Source of the DNA: Microbispora sp. ZYX-F-249
GTDB lineage: Bacteria > Actinomycetota > Actinomycetes > Streptosporangiales > Streptosporangiaceae
Reading direction: 5' to 3'
NCBI RefSeq assembly: GCF_039649665.1
Contig: NZ_JBDJAW010000017.1
Span: forward strand, 106,102 to 170,101
Length of the DNA: 64,000 nt
Shown: piece after piece, positions 24,665 through 33,430 of the stretch
Layout of the letters: every line of letters begins with the position of its first letter
How positions within the stretch are numbered: the stretch's first letter is position 1
Notes under the pieces: model-generated
Database searches by the model: none
What the model was told of the DNA's origin: nothing
The model's input: only the letters and a program-made list of their open reading frames with translations
Program-made: the position numbers and the translations under genes

Positions 24665-25525
24665 TCAGGCGGCGGGGAAGTCGGTCGCGGGCGCGGTGCG
24701 GGCGGCGGCCTCGACGTTCGCCCGCAGGGCCTCGACCTTGGCCACGGCGTAGGAGTGGGCGTCCGAACCGAGCAGCATCCGCAGCGGGCCATCCCCGGCC
24801 AGGACCCGGTCGATGATCGCGCGGGCGCCCCTGACCGGATCGCCGAGCTGGCTGCCCTGGAGCTTGAGGTGGTCGAGGGTCATCTCACGGATGGCCGGGT
24901 AGTGGGGGGTCGTCTCGGCGGGCAGGGCGATGGAGTCCCTGGTGAGGAACTCGGTGCGGAAGTAGCCGGGTTCGACGATGGTGACCCGGACGCCGAAGTC
25001 CGCCACCTCGGCGGCGAGCGCCTCGCTCAACCCCTCCAGCGCGAACTTACCGGCGCAGTAGAGAGCCCAGCCCGGGACAGCGGTCAGGCCCAGGATCGAG
25101 GACACGTTGACGATGTGGCCGCCGCGTTGCTCGCGGAGGATCGGCAGGGCGGCGCGCAGTACGTTCCACACGCCCACGACCTGGACGTCGAGCATGTCGC
25201 GGACCTCGCGGTCGCCGGTCTCCTCCACCGCGGCCAGGAAGCCGTAGCCCGCGTTGTTGACGACGACGTCCAGGCCGCCGAAGTGCCCGGTGGTCTTCCG
25301 GACCGCGCGCTCGACCGCCGCCTCGTCACGCAGGTCGACGGTGAGCGGGAGAAGGCGCGACGCCTCGATCCCGTCACCGAGTGCGGCGAGCAGCCGCTCC
25401 GGCGACCGCGTCGTCGCGGCGACCCGGTCGCCGCGCTCCAGTAGCCGCCTGACCAGTTCGAGGCCGAGACCGCGGGAGGTGCCGGTCACGAACCACGTCG
25501 CCGGTCGGTCCGCTGGGAAGCTCAT
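24665..25525 (-). CDS. SDR family oxidoreductase
   Basis: 286 residues; GAGAGGA precedes the ATG. Cofactor loop TGTSRGLG (~14-21), NNAG, VSSILG with catalytic Ser, and a YCAGKFALEG Tyr-x-x-x-Lys motif. The longer C-terminus (EPGYFRTEFL, PVRGARAIIDRVLAG) is typical of the SDR group often annotated as oxidoreductase beside XRE regulators in actinomycetes. Substrate unknown. It diverges from the XRE gene, which probably controls it. Confidence 0.88.
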   Translation of the reverse strand: MSFPADRPATWFVTGTSRGLGLELVRRLLERGDRVAATTRSPERLLAALGDGIEASRLLPLTVDLRDEAAVERAVRKTTGHFGGLDVVVNNAGYGFLAAVEETGDREVRDMLDVQVVGVWNVLRAALPILREQRGGHIVNVSSILGLTAVPGWALYCAGKFALEGLSEALAAEVADFGVRVTIVEPGYFRTEFLTRDSIALPAETTPHYPAIREMTLDHLKLQGSQLGDPVRGARAIIDRVLAGDGPLRMLLGSDAHSYAVAKVEALRANVEAAARTAPATDFPAA

Positions 25526-25630
25526 GGTGATCCTCTCGGATGTCGCGGGTGGCGCCGGCCGGGAAGCCCCCGGGACCGGCACGGCACCAGCTTCATCCAC
25601 CGCGACCCGCTGCGGACGTCCATATCGCGC

Positions 25631-25669
25631 CCTGTGCGACCGCGCACCGGGGAACCTAGGACGCACAGG
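25631..25669. promoter_or_regulatory. Spaced inverted repeat between SDR and XRE genes
   Basis: CCTGTGCG (25631-25638) and CGCACAGG (25662-25669), 8-bp arms 23 bp apart, in the divergent control region. The spacing suits two protein dimers or a looped operator. Confidence 0.45.
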
Positions 25670-25707
25670 ACCAGCCGGGAACACCCGGCAGGCGAGACAC
25701 TGGATCC

Positions 25708-26574
25708 GTGGCCGGAACCAACCGTGAACTCGCCGACTTCCTGAGACGTGCCCGCAGCCAGGTCGACCCGGCACGGGCCGGCCTGCCCTCCGACGGCCGC
25801 GTGCGCCGGGTCCCGGGCCTGCGCCGCGAGGAAGTCGCCTTCCTGGCCGGAGTCTCGACCGACTACTACGCACGCCTCGAACAGGGCCGGCGCATCACCC
25901 CCTCGCCGGCCGTCGTCGAGGCCGTCGGCCGCGCCCTCGGGCTCGACGACGCCGGACGCGCGCATCTGCACGACCTCATCGGGCTGACCACGGCCCCCGT
26001 CCGGCCCCGGACCCGCGGCGTCCAGCGCGTGCGCCCCGGGCTCTACCAGCTCCTCGACGCCCTCGACGGCGAGCCCGCCCTCGTCCTCGGCCGCCGCACC
26101 GACGTGCTCGCCGCCAACACGATGGCGAGGGCGCTGTTCACGGACTTCGACCGGCTGCCGCCCCGGCAGCGCAACTACGCGCGATGGATGTTCCTCGACG
26201 ACGACGCCCGATCGCTGTTCGCGGACTGGGACGTCCAGGCGCGCGCCGCGGTCGAGAGCCTGCGGCTCGACGCGGGCCGCGACCCGGACGATCAGGCCAC
26301 CGTCGCGCTCATCGCCGACCTGCGCGAGCGCAGCCGCGAGTTCGCCCACTGGTGGGAGCAGCACCGCGTCCACCAGCGCACCCACGGCTCCAAGCGTCTG
26401 CGGCACCCTCTCGTCGGTGAGCTGACCGTCGAGTACGAGACCCTCTCCCTGCCCGGAGACCCGGACACGACGCTCTTCGTCTACACCGCCGAAGCCGGCT
26501 CGTCCTCGAAACGCGCTCTGGAGCTTCTCGCGAGCTGGACCGCCGAGTCCCCCGCGGGCCGGCGCGGACATTAG
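25708..26574 (+). CDS. XRE/MmyB-like helix-turn-helix regulator
   Basis: 288 residues. HTH_31-type N-terminus (LADFLRRARSQVDP, GLRREEVAFLAGVSTDYYARLEQGR) and an MmyB-like C-terminal ligand domain (~105-280: LLDALDGEPALVLGRRTDVLAANTMARALF, PLVGELTVEYETLSLPGD). This protein class is almost always divergent from an oxidoreductase that it represses, exactly the arrangement here. GTG start 6 nt after GACACT, probably leaderless. Confidence 0.92.
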   Translation: MAGTNRELADFLRRARSQVDPARAGLPSDGRVRRVPGLRREEVAFLAGVSTDYYARLEQGRRITPSPAVVEAVGRALGLDDAGRAHLHDLIGLTTAPVRPRTRGVQRVRPGLYQLLDALDGEPALVLGRRTDVLAANTMARALFTDFDRLPPRQRNYARWMFLDDDARSLFADWDVQARAAVESLRLDAGRDPDDQATVALIADLRERSREFAHWWEQHRVHQRTHGSKRLRHPLVGELTVEYETLSLPGDPDTTLFVYTAEAGSSSKRALELLASWTAESPAGRRGH

Positions 26575-26585
26575 GGATCTCCCTA
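26572..26585. promoter_or_regulatory. Inverted repeat before the MBL-fold gene
   Basis: TAGGGA-TC-TCCCTA, overlapping the stop codon of the XRE gene. A second small repeat CCTGA(N3)TCAGG follows at 26601-26613. Both lie in the 48-bp leader of the next gene. Confidence 0.4.
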
Positions 26586-26622
26586 CTGGGCATCGTCCGT
26601 CCTGAGGATCAGGCTTCTGACC

Positions 26623-27945
26623 ATGGAATCACCGATCCTCTCGTACGCCGACGAGGTCTGGCGTGGTTCGGTGCGCCCGGAGGACGTGCCCTATGACGAG
26701 CTGCGCCGAGACGGGGTGCAGGAGATCGCCTACGGCGTGGCGATGTGGCCGGCGTGCGGCAACGTGTACGTGGTCCGCGGCGAGGAAGGGCTGGGCCTCT
26801 TCGACACCGGCGACGCCCATGAGGCCCCCGAGTCCTATCGCGCGATCAGGAAATGGTCGGTCGAGCCGCTCAAATACGCGATCTTCTCGCGCAGCCGTGC
26901 CGAGAGGCTGACCGGCATCGAGGAGTTCGACGCCGAACCGGGCGCCCGCCCGCTGGTCGTGGCGCAGGAGGGGCTGGCCCGCAGGCTCGCCCGGCAGGCC
27001 AGGACGGCCGGCTACAACGCGGTCGTCGACCTGCGCGAGCGGGGCTTCCCCCGCCTGGTCTGGCCGCCGCCGCAGCGGCTGCCCGACCTGACCTACCACG
27101 ACCGGCTGTCGCTGTCGCTGGGAGACGTCACCTTCGAGCTCATGCACGCCCGCGGTGACACCGAGGACGCCACCTGGGCGTTCCTGCCCGAGCGTGGCGT
27201 GCTGCTGACCGGCGACCTGTTCGCCTGGTCGGTTCCCGGGGCGGGCGACCCGCAGCGGGTGCAGCGTTATCCGGACGACTGGGCGGTGGCGCTGCGGACC
27301 ATGGCGGCGCTCGACGCCGACCTGCTGCTTCCCGGGCGCGGGCTGCCCGTGCGCGGGTCCGCCCGGGTGCGCCGGGCGCTCACCGACACCGCCGACTATC
27401 TCGACAGCCTGGTGGAGCAGACGCTCGACCTGATGAACGCGGGCGCCCGCCTGGACGAGATCCTGCACGCGGTCAAGCCGCCCGCCGCGCTCGCCGGACG
27501 GCCCTACCTGCGAGAACGTCACGACGAGCCCGAGTTCATCGTGCGCAACATCTGGCGGTTGCACGGCGGCTGGCACGACGGCAACCCCGCCAACCTCAAG
27601 CCTGCTCCGGACGCCGTGTTCGCCCGCGCGGTCGCCGAGCTGTCCGCGGGAGCGGCGTCGGTCGCGGGCCGGGCCGTCGCCGCGGCGGCAGACGGCGACC
27701 TGCGCCTGGCCTGTCAGCTCGCCGAGCTCGCCGCGCAGGCCGAGCCGGAGGACAGGAGGGTGCACGAGATCAGGGCCCTCGTCTACGCGATGCGGGTCCA
27801 GCAGGAGCCCGGCGCGATCGCCCGGGGCGTGTACGCGTGGGCCGCGGCCGAGTCACGCAGCAAGACCACCGGCATGGACCTGCTCGACGTCTACCACGAC
27901 GTCGCCGAGGGCCGCATGTGGTGGCTGCCGAGCAAGGCCAACTGA
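26623..27945 (+). CDS. Alkyl-sulfatase-related MBL-fold protein with degenerate metal site
   Basis: 440 residues. Residues ~20-260 follow the metallo-beta-lactamase fold (GNVYVVRGEEGLGLFDTGD; TFELMHARGDTEDATW; GVLLTGDLFAW), and the rest matches the alkyl-sulfatase dimerisation/tail region (ADYLDSLVEQTLDLMNAG; FIVRNIWRLHGGWHDGNPANLKP). The metal motif HxHxDH is replaced by SRSRAER (89-95), and the usual LLPGHG is LLPGRG (Arg239); His175 and Asp198 remain. It probably cannot bind the normal two metals. It may be a non-enzymatic relative or have a different activity. Confidence 0.8.
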   Translation: MESPILSYADEVWRGSVRPEDVPYDELRRDGVQEIAYGVAMWPACGNVYVVRGEEGLGLFDTGDAHEAPESYRAIRKWSVEPLKYAIFSRSRAERLTGIEEFDAEPGARPLVVAQEGLARRLARQARTAGYNAVVDLRERGFPRLVWPPPQRLPDLTYHDRLSLSLGDVTFELMHARGDTEDATWAFLPERGVLLTGDLFAWSVPGAGDPQRVQRYPDDWAVALRTMAALDADLLLPGRGLPVRGSARVRRALTDTADYLDSLVEQTLDLMNAGARLDEILHAVKPPAALAGRPYLRERHDEPEFIVRNIWRLHGGWHDGNPANLKPAPDAVFARAVAELSAGAASVAGRAVAAAADGDLRLACQLAELAAQAEPEDRRVHEIRALVYAMRVQQEPGAIARGVYAWAAAESRSKTTGMDLLDVYHDVAEGRMWWLPSKAN

Positions 27946-28007
27946 GGAGCTTGTCCGTCACGACGGCCGGCGGGCGCGAGGAGGGGAGCGTCCGCCGGCC
28001 CTGACGG

Positions 28008-28013
28008 TACCCT
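28008..28013 (+). promoter_or_regulatory. Probable -10 element of the HipA-like kinase gene
   Basis: TACCCT, 7 nt, GTG 28021; no Shine-Dalgarno between them. Confidence 0.45.
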
Positions 28014-28020
28014 TCCTTCC

Positions 28021-28869
28021 GTGCTCGAACAGATCACGGCGACACGGTACGTCGCGCCCCTGCGCGAGGGCGGGTCGCTGCCCGGTGTCGTCGAAGCCGA
28101 CGACCTCGGCACGTACGTCGTGAAGTTCCGCGGCGCGGGACAGGGCAGGCGGGTGCTCGTCGCCGAGATCGTCTGCGCCGAACTCGCCAGACGCCTCGGT
28201 TTCGCCACCCCGGATCTCAAGGTCATCGACCTCGACCCGCAGCTCGGCCTCCGCGAGCCCGACGAGGAGATCCAGGATCTGCTCACGGCGAGCGCCGGGC
28301 ACAACCTCGCGATCGACTTCCTGCCCGGAGCGCTCGGCTTCGACCCGCTCGCCTGGGAGCCCGACGCCGAGTTCGCCTCCCGGGTGCTGTGGTTCGACGC
28401 GCTCGTCCACAACGTCGACCGGAGCTGGCGCAACCCGAACCTGCTCGTCTGGCACGGCGGGGTGTGGCTGATCGACCACGGCGCGGCTCTGTGGTTCCAC
28501 CACAACTGGCCGACGGCCGACCCGCGGCGCCGGTTCGACGGCCGCGACCACGTGCTCGCGCCGTTCGCGACGAAGCTGGAGCAGGCCGACGCGGACCTGG
28601 CCGGGCTCGTCACCCGCCCGCTGCTCGACGAGGTGACCGCGCTCGTGCCGGACGAATGGCTGGAGGACGAGCCGGGCTTCGCGGACGCGCGGGCCGTACG
28701 GCAGGCCTACACCGAGCATCTGCTCGCCCGGGTCGCGGGGCCGCGCGACTGGCTGCCGGACCCCGCTGCCGGCACCGCCCCCACCACCGGCACCGCCTCG
28801 CAGCGCCGCGGCGAGCGGGGCGCGACGATCGGCGGCTTCTGGCGCGCCACCCGGGAGGGCGGCCGATGA
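28021..28869 (+). CDS. HipA-like kinase domain protein
   Basis: 282 residues. Lineage features of HipA/PI3K-like kinases: REGGSLPGVVEADD nucleotide loop, VVKFRGAG (ATP Lys), VCAELARRLGF, DALVHNVDRSWRNPNLL (catalytic Asp133, Asn138/Asn140) and WLIDHGAALWFH (Asp152 in the DFG position). It lacks the HipA N1 subdomain, so it is not a canonical toxin. It overlaps the DUF3037 gene by 4 bp (ATGA), a pairing I have seen repeatedly in bacterial genomes. Substrate unknown. Confidence 0.83.
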   Translation: MLEQITATRYVAPLREGGSLPGVVEADDLGTYVVKFRGAGQGRRVLVAEIVCAELARRLGFATPDLKVIDLDPQLGLREPDEEIQDLLTASAGHNLAIDFLPGALGFDPLAWEPDAEFASRVLWFDALVHNVDRSWRNPNLLVWHGGVWLIDHGAALWFHHNWPTADPRRRFDGRDHVLAPFATKLEQADADLAGLVTRPLLDEVTALVPDEWLEDEPGFADARAVRQAYTEHLLARVAGPRDWLPDPAAGTAPTTGTASQRRGERGATIGGFWRATREGGR

Positions 28870-29282
28870 GCGGCCTGGACGTCTACGAGTACGCGGTGAT
28901 CCGCGTGGTGCCCAGCGTCGAGCGGGGCGAGCTGGTCAACGCCGGGGTCATCCTCTACTGCCAGCCGCGCGGCTACCTGTGCGCCCGGGTCGAGCTGGAC
29001 GAGGCCCGGCTGCTGGCGCTGGGCGCGCCCGTGGACCTGCCCGGCGTACGGCTGGCCCTGGCCGCGTACGAGCGGGCGTGCGGCGAGGAGGCGGGGCCGC
29101 TCCGCGGGGAGCCGCTGGGCGCCCGGTTCCGCTGGCTCACCGCGCCGCGCAGCACGGTCGTCCAGACCGGGCCGGTGCACGCCGGGCTGACCGGCGACCC
29201 CGCGGCCGAGCTGGACCACCTGCTGACCCGGCTGGTCCGTGCGACGCCGGCCGCGCCGGGGCTCAGAACAGCACGGACATGA
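28866..29282 (+). CDS. DUF3037 domain protein
   Basis: 138 residues. N-terminal DUF3037 pattern YEYAVIRVVPSVERGELVNAGVILYC, then LDEARLLALG and GARFRWLTAPRSTVVQTGPVH. No catalytic residues are known for the family. Translationally coupled to the HipA-like kinase, so probably its partner or substrate. The last 20 bp overlap the convergent GNAT gene. Confidence 0.83.
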   Translation: MSGLDVYEYAVIRVVPSVERGELVNAGVILYCQPRGYLCARVELDEARLLALGAPVDLPGVRLALAAYERACGEEAGPLRGEPLGARFRWLTAPRSTVVQTGPVHAGLTGDPAAELDHLLTRLVRATPAAPGLRTART

Positions 29283-30108
29283 ACGTGTCGACCTCCTGGA
29301 AGCCCACCTTGCGGTAGACCGCCCTGGCCGGGAGGTTGAAGTCGTTCACGTAGAGGGTGACGACCGGGGCGAAGTACTTCAGCGCCTGCTCGACCACGGC
29401 GGCCATCCCGGCCGCCGCGTGGCCGCGTCCGCGCAGGTCGGGATGGACCCACACGCCCTGGATCTGGCACGCCTGCGGCGTCACCGCGCCGATCTCGGCC
29501 TTGAAGACCACCTGGCCGTCGTCGATGCGCGCGTACGACCGCCCGATGCGGATGAGTTCGGCGACCCTGGACCGGTAGAGCGCTCCCCCGTCGCCGTTGT
29601 CCGGAGAGACGCCCACCTCTTCGGTGAACATGGCCACGCAGGCGGGCAGCAGGATGCCGAACTCCTCGGGCCGGACCCTGCGTACGAGCGGGTCCGGTTC
29701 GACGGCGGGCGCGGAGCTCGTCGCCATGACCGGCTGGGCCCACCGGATCGCGCGGGCGCCGCCCCAGTGCGGCTCCAGCCGCTCCCAGAGCTGCTCCACG
29801 GCGCCGGCCGGGCCGACGATCGACGAGCAGCGGCGGCCCTGCTTGCGCGCCCGGTCGGCGAAGGCGTGCACCGCCTCGCGGGTGGCGTTCACCGGCACCA
29901 GGTTGGCGCCCGCGTAGCACAGGGACACGAGCCCGCCGCGCGGGCCGTAGCCCCACATCTGACCGCCGAGCCGTGAAGGGCTGAGGCCGACGGCCCTGAC
30001 CCGGGCCGCTACGAACACATTGGCGACCGGATCGGTGTCGAGGAGCGCCAGCACCTCGTCACGATCGCTGTCGTCGAGCACGCGCGACGCCGATGTTCGC
30101 AGCATCAC
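29263..30108 (-). CDS. DUF4081-GNAT acetyltransferase of the MEP locus
   Basis: 281 residues: an N-terminal DUF4081 region (~1-125) and a C-terminal GNAT domain (~140-280) with IQGVWVHPDLRGRGHAAAGMAAVV (acetyl-CoA loop R-G-R-G-x-A) and TLYVNDFNLPARAVYRKVGF. It corresponds to the GNAT (M. tuberculosis Rv2867c) that follows ispG in many actinobacteria. The start is GTG, 6 nt after TAGGCT, with an ATG three bases later. Confidence 0.87.
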   Translation of the reverse strand: MMLRTSASRVLDDSDRDEVLALLDTDPVANVFVAARVRAVGLSPSRLGGQMWGYGPRGGLVSLCYAGANLVPVNATREAVHAFADRARKQGRRCSSIVGPAGAVEQLWERLEPHWGGARAIRWAQPVMATSSAPAVEPDPLVRRVRPEEFGILLPACVAMFTEEVGVSPDNGDGGALYRSRVAELIRIGRSYARIDDGQVVFKAEIGAVTPQACQIQGVWVHPDLRGRGHAAAGMAAVVEQALKYFAPVVTLYVNDFNLPARAVYRKVGFQEVDTFMSVLF

Positions 30109-30114
30109 GGGGCC

Positions 30115-30120
30115 AGCCTA
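30115..30120 (-). promoter_or_regulatory. Probable -10 element of the GNAT gene (leaderless)
   Basis: TAGGCT on the minus strand, 6 nt before GTG 30108. A promoter here means the GNAT is not simply read through from ispG. Confidence 0.4.
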
Positions 30121-30161
30121 CGCGAACGATTCCCGTTTGGGAGGTATCGGCCCGGCCGTGC

Positions 30162-31802
30162 TCACCACCGTACGGCCGAGACGTGGGCGGGAGTCGCCGG
30201 CGCGCCCTCCGCGACCTTCATCAGCGCGGCCCGCGGCTCCGGCCCGGCCGGACAGGTCGCGTCGGCGCCCCGCTTGCCCTTGCGCTGCGGCAGCAGCGCC
30301 GCGTCGCGCAGGTAGGCCGCCAGCTGCCGGTCCACGCACGCGTTCCCCGCGAGCGACACGCCGTGGTTGCCGCCGCCCGCGGTCAGCAGGCGCGCGGTCG
30401 GGAACAGGCGGCGCATGCGCAGCGCGCCCTCGTACGGCGTGGCGGCGTCCCGCTCGGCCTGGATCAGCAGGATGGACGGCAGGTGCGAGGTGCCCACCTT
30501 GACCGGCGTGCCGCCCTTCTCCGGCCAGAAGGCGCAGGGCGCGTTGTAGACGGCGTTGGGCCAGGCCATGAACGGCGCCTCGGCGTGCGCCCGGCGCGTG
30601 TCGGCGCGCCAGCGCTCCCACGACCGGGGCCAGGCGGCGTCCCGGCATTCCACCCCCAGGTAGACCGCGTAGGCGTTCTCCTCCTTGGCGTCGATCTCGG
30701 CATCCAGGTGGAACAGTTTCACCAGGACCGAGGGGTCGCCGTCGCGGACGTAGGCCGAGAAGGCGGCGCCTAGGTACGGCCAGAGGCGGTCGCTGTAGGC
30801 GCCGTTGGAGAAGACGTCGTCCAATTCGCTCGGGCCCACGATCCCGCCCGCGGGCCTGTCGCGCAGCCGTGTGCGCATGGAGTACCACGCGAAGGACACC
30901 GCCGCCTGCGTCGCGCCCAGCTTGTAGACGTCGCTGTGCTCGGCCACCCAGGCGAGGAAGTCGCGGTGCCGCCGGTCGAAGCTGCGGTCCTGGGCGATGT
31001 TGGCCTCGTACCAGACCCCGTCGGGGTCGACCACGCTGTCGAGCACGAGCCGGCGCACCCGCTGCGGGAACAGGGTGGCGTAGACCGCCCCCAGGTAGGT
31101 GCCGTACGAGTAGCCGAGGTAGCTGATCTTCTCCTCGCCGAGCGCCGCGCGTACGGCGTCCATGTCCCGCGCGCTGTTCTCCGTGGTCAGGTACGGCAGG
31201 AACCAGGCCCCCCGGTTGCCGCAGCCCTCGGCGTACTGCCTGGCCCGGCCGATCAGCACCTGCTCCTCGGCGTCGTTCCTCGGCACGTTGTCCGGCCGGG
31301 GCGGCGCGTAGAAGCGGGCCACGTCGACACACGACAGCGCGGGCTTGCTGGGGGCGACGCCGCGCGGCGCGAAGCCGATGACGTCGAACCGCGCGGCGAC
31401 GTCCCGGGGCAGCCGGGCCGCGACGAACCGGGCCAGGCTGAGCCCCTCGCCGCCCGGCCCGCCGGGGTTCACCAGCAGCGCGCCGAGGTGGTTGCCGTCC
31501 CGCGAGGCGGTGCCCTTGATCCGGTTGAGCGCCAGCGAGATCTGCTGGCCGTACGGCTCGCGGTAGTCGAGCGGGACACGCAGCTCCGCGCACTCCTGCG
31601 CGGGTTCCCGGCGGGCGGACCCGGCCGGGCCGAGGGCGCCGCCGGAGGCCGACTCGGGCTCCGGCGGACACGGCTTCCACTCCAGCGGACGCTGCGGCGG
31701 CCCCCAGTGCCCGGGATGGTCGGATCCAGCCGCCGCTTCAGGTCCGACCAGCCCGGCGACCAGCGCCGCCACGCCCACGACCACACCAACGACCCGCTTC
31801 AC
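30162..31802 (-). CDS. Secreted S33-family tripeptidyl-aminopeptidase-like hydrolase
   Basis: 546 residues from the GTG with GAGGAG 7 nt upstream. Signal peptide ~1-26 (VVGVVVGVAALVAGLVGP). Alpha/beta hydrolase fold: LLVNPGGPGGEG oxyanion loop, GYSYGTYLG nucleophile elbow (Ser232), LIQAERDAATPYEGA with the acid, and GGGNHGVS with the His. The SAP/Tap-like C-terminal part (CVDRQLAAYL) is present. Such enzymes cleave tripeptides from N-termini outside the cell. Its place between ispG and the GNAT gene breaks an otherwise conserved neighbourhood. Confidence 0.9.
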   Translation of the reverse strand: MKRVVGVVVGVAALVAGLVGPEAAAGSDHPGHWGPPQRPLEWKPCPPEPESASGGALGPAGSARREPAQECAELRVPLDYREPYGQQISLALNRIKGTASRDGNHLGALLVNPGGPGGEGLSLARFVAARLPRDVAARFDVIGFAPRGVAPSKPALSCVDVARFYAPPRPDNVPRNDAEEQVLIGRARQYAEGCGNRGAWFLPYLTTENSARDMDAVRAALGEEKISYLGYSYGTYLGAVYATLFPQRVRRLVLDSVVDPDGVWYEANIAQDRSFDRRHRDFLAWVAEHSDVYKLGATQAAVSFAWYSMRTRLRDRPAGGIVGPSELDDVFSNGAYSDRLWPYLGAAFSAYVRDGDPSVLVKLFHLDAEIDAKEENAYAVYLGVECRDAAWPRSWERWRADTRRAHAEAPFMAWPNAVYNAPCAFWPEKGGTPVKVGTSHLPSILLIQAERDAATPYEGALRMRRLFPTARLLTAGGGNHGVSLAGNACVDRQLAAYLRDAALLPQRKGKRGADATCPAGPEPRAALMKVAEGAPATPAHVSAVRW

Positions 31803-31929
31803 CGGCACGCTCCTCTGCTCCCTTTACGGCAGAGGACAGCTTCGCGGCGTGATCGGCGGAGTACGGGCCGTACTACCCGATCATTGCCATTGTGTAGTCA
31901 GAGCATTGCTTGGTGTAACGCGTCCGAGG

Positions 31930-33096
31930 TCAGCGGACGACGACCTCCGGGCCGGCGGTCTCGTCCTCGTCGAGGTCCACGTCGACGCCCATCTCCTCGG
32001 CCAGGCGCAGGGCCTCCTCGATGAGGGTCTCGACGATCTGCGATTCGGGGACCGTCTTGATGACCTCGCCCTTCACGAAGATCTGGCCCTTGCCGTTGCC
32101 GGAGGCGACGCCGAGGTCGGCCTCCCGGGCCTCCCCGGGGCCGTTGACGACACAGCCCATGACGGCCACGCGCAGCGGGACCTTGAGCCCGGTCAGCCCC
32201 GCCTGCACCTGCTCGGCCAGGGTGTACACATCCACCTGGGCACGGCCGCAGGAGGGGCAGGAGACGATCTCCAGGCCGCGCTCGCGCAGGCCCAGCGACT
32301 CGAGGATCTGGGTGCCGACCTTGACCTCCTCGACCGGAGGCGCCGACAGCGACACCCGGATGGTGTCGCCGATGCCCTCGGCCAGCAGCGCGCCGAACGC
32401 CACCGCGGACTTGATCGTGCCCTGGAACGCCGGTCCCGCCTCGGTCACGCCGAGGTGCAGGGGGTAGTCGCAGCGCTGGGCGAGCAGCCGGTAGGCCTGA
32501 ATCATGACGACCGGGTCGTTGTGCTTGACCGAGATCTTGATGTCGCGGAAGCCGTGCTCCTCGAACAGGGAGCACTCCCACAGCGCCGACTCCACCAGCG
32601 CCTCGGGGGTGGCCTTGCCGTACTTCTGCAGCAGGCGCGGGTCGAGGGAGCCGGCGTTGACGCCGATCCTGATCGGCACGCCGGCGTCGGAGGCGGCGCG
32701 GGCGATCTCGCCGACCTTGTCGTCGAACTTCTTGATGTTCCCCGGGTTCACCCGGACCGCGGCGCATCCGGCGTCGATCGCCGCGAACACGTATTTGGGC
32801 TGGAAATGGATGTCCGCGATGACGGGGATCTTGGATTTCCTCGCGATGGCCGGCAGCGCGTCGGCGTCGTCCTGCGACGGGACCGCGACCCGGACGATCT
32901 GGCAGCCGGTGGCGGTGAGCTCGGCGATCTGCTGGAGGGTGGCGTTGACGTCGGCGGTCAGCGTGGTGGTCATGGATTGCACCGAGACCGGCGCGTCCCC
33001 GCCGACGGGGACCGAGCCGACCATGATCTGACGCGACACCCGCCGCTTCGCGATCGGCTGGGTCCGTACGGCGGGAATCCCGAGATCAACAGACAT
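31930..33096 (-). CDS. ispG: 4-hydroxy-3-methylbut-2-en-1-yl diphosphate synthase
   Basis: 388 residues from ATG with AAGGTG upstream. Converts MEcPP to HMBPP in the MEP isoprenoid pathway, using a [4Fe-4S] cluster. Family marks: [50 protein letters not shown], and the cluster cysteines in [12 protein letters not shown] and [11 protein letters not shown]. Length matches actinobacterial IspG (two-domain form). dxr lies 1.5 kb upstream on the same strand, with an LPMO gene of opposite orientation in between. Confidence 0.97.
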   Translation of the reverse strand: MSVDLGIPAVRTQPIAKRRVSRQIMVGSVPVGGDAPVSVQSMTTTLTADVNATLQQIAELTATGCQIVRVAVPSQDDADALPAIARKSKIPVIADIHFQPKYVFAAIDAGCAAVRVNPGNIKKFDDKVGEIARAASDAGVPIRIGVNAGSLDPRLLQKYGKATPEALVESALWECSLFEEHGFRDIKISVKHNDPVVMIQAYRLLAQRCDYPLHLGVTEAGPAFQGTIKSAVAFGALLAEGIGDTIRVSLSAPPVEEVKVGTQILESLGLRERGLEIVSCPSCGRAQVDVYTLAEQVQAGLTGLKVPLRVAVMGCVVNGPGEAREADLGVASGNGKGQIFVKGEVIKTVPESQIVETLIEEALRLAEEMGVDVDLDEDETAGPEVVVR

Positions 33097-33304
33097 TTCT
33101 GCACCTTGTTGTGATAGGCGACGCCCGGTGGGGGGCCCTCCCAGTCTAAGGAGTGCCGTGAGGGCGGACGGCCCGAAACCTTTCACGAGGAATGAAGGTT
33201 TCATGACCCGCCACGGAAGAAACCGGCACTACCTGCGCCTATCGACGCCGTGCCCGCGGCCGGGTGGGCAGACGGCGGGGGCCGACCTACAGTCCGAACA
33301 GCGT

Positions 33305-33312
33305 GAGCGCTC
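33305..33312. promoter_or_regulatory. CebR-like box upstream of the LPMO
   Basis: GAGCGCTC core inside CGTGAGCGCTCTCG, 10 of 14 matches to the Streptomyces CebR box TGGGAGCGCTCCCA (recalled). It lies 120 bp before an LPMO start, which would give cello-oligosaccharide control. The rest of the 334-bp spacer 33097-33430 shows nothing else I can support. Confidence 0.45.
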
Positions 33313-33430
33313 TCGCACCATCTGGCCGGTTTGTGTCAAAGGCTGTCCCCCGGGCCGACGTGCTCGCGCCGTCGGCGGTGCCGTGCTGCACCACGAGTGC
33401 GGCAGCCATGACCACGCGAAAGGGTAGCCC

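Noticed and set aside
33097..33430. Short reading frames in the ispG-LPMO spacer (for example 33128-33427)
   Set aside because: No ribosome binding site, no recognisable protein, and overlap with the LPMO promoter.
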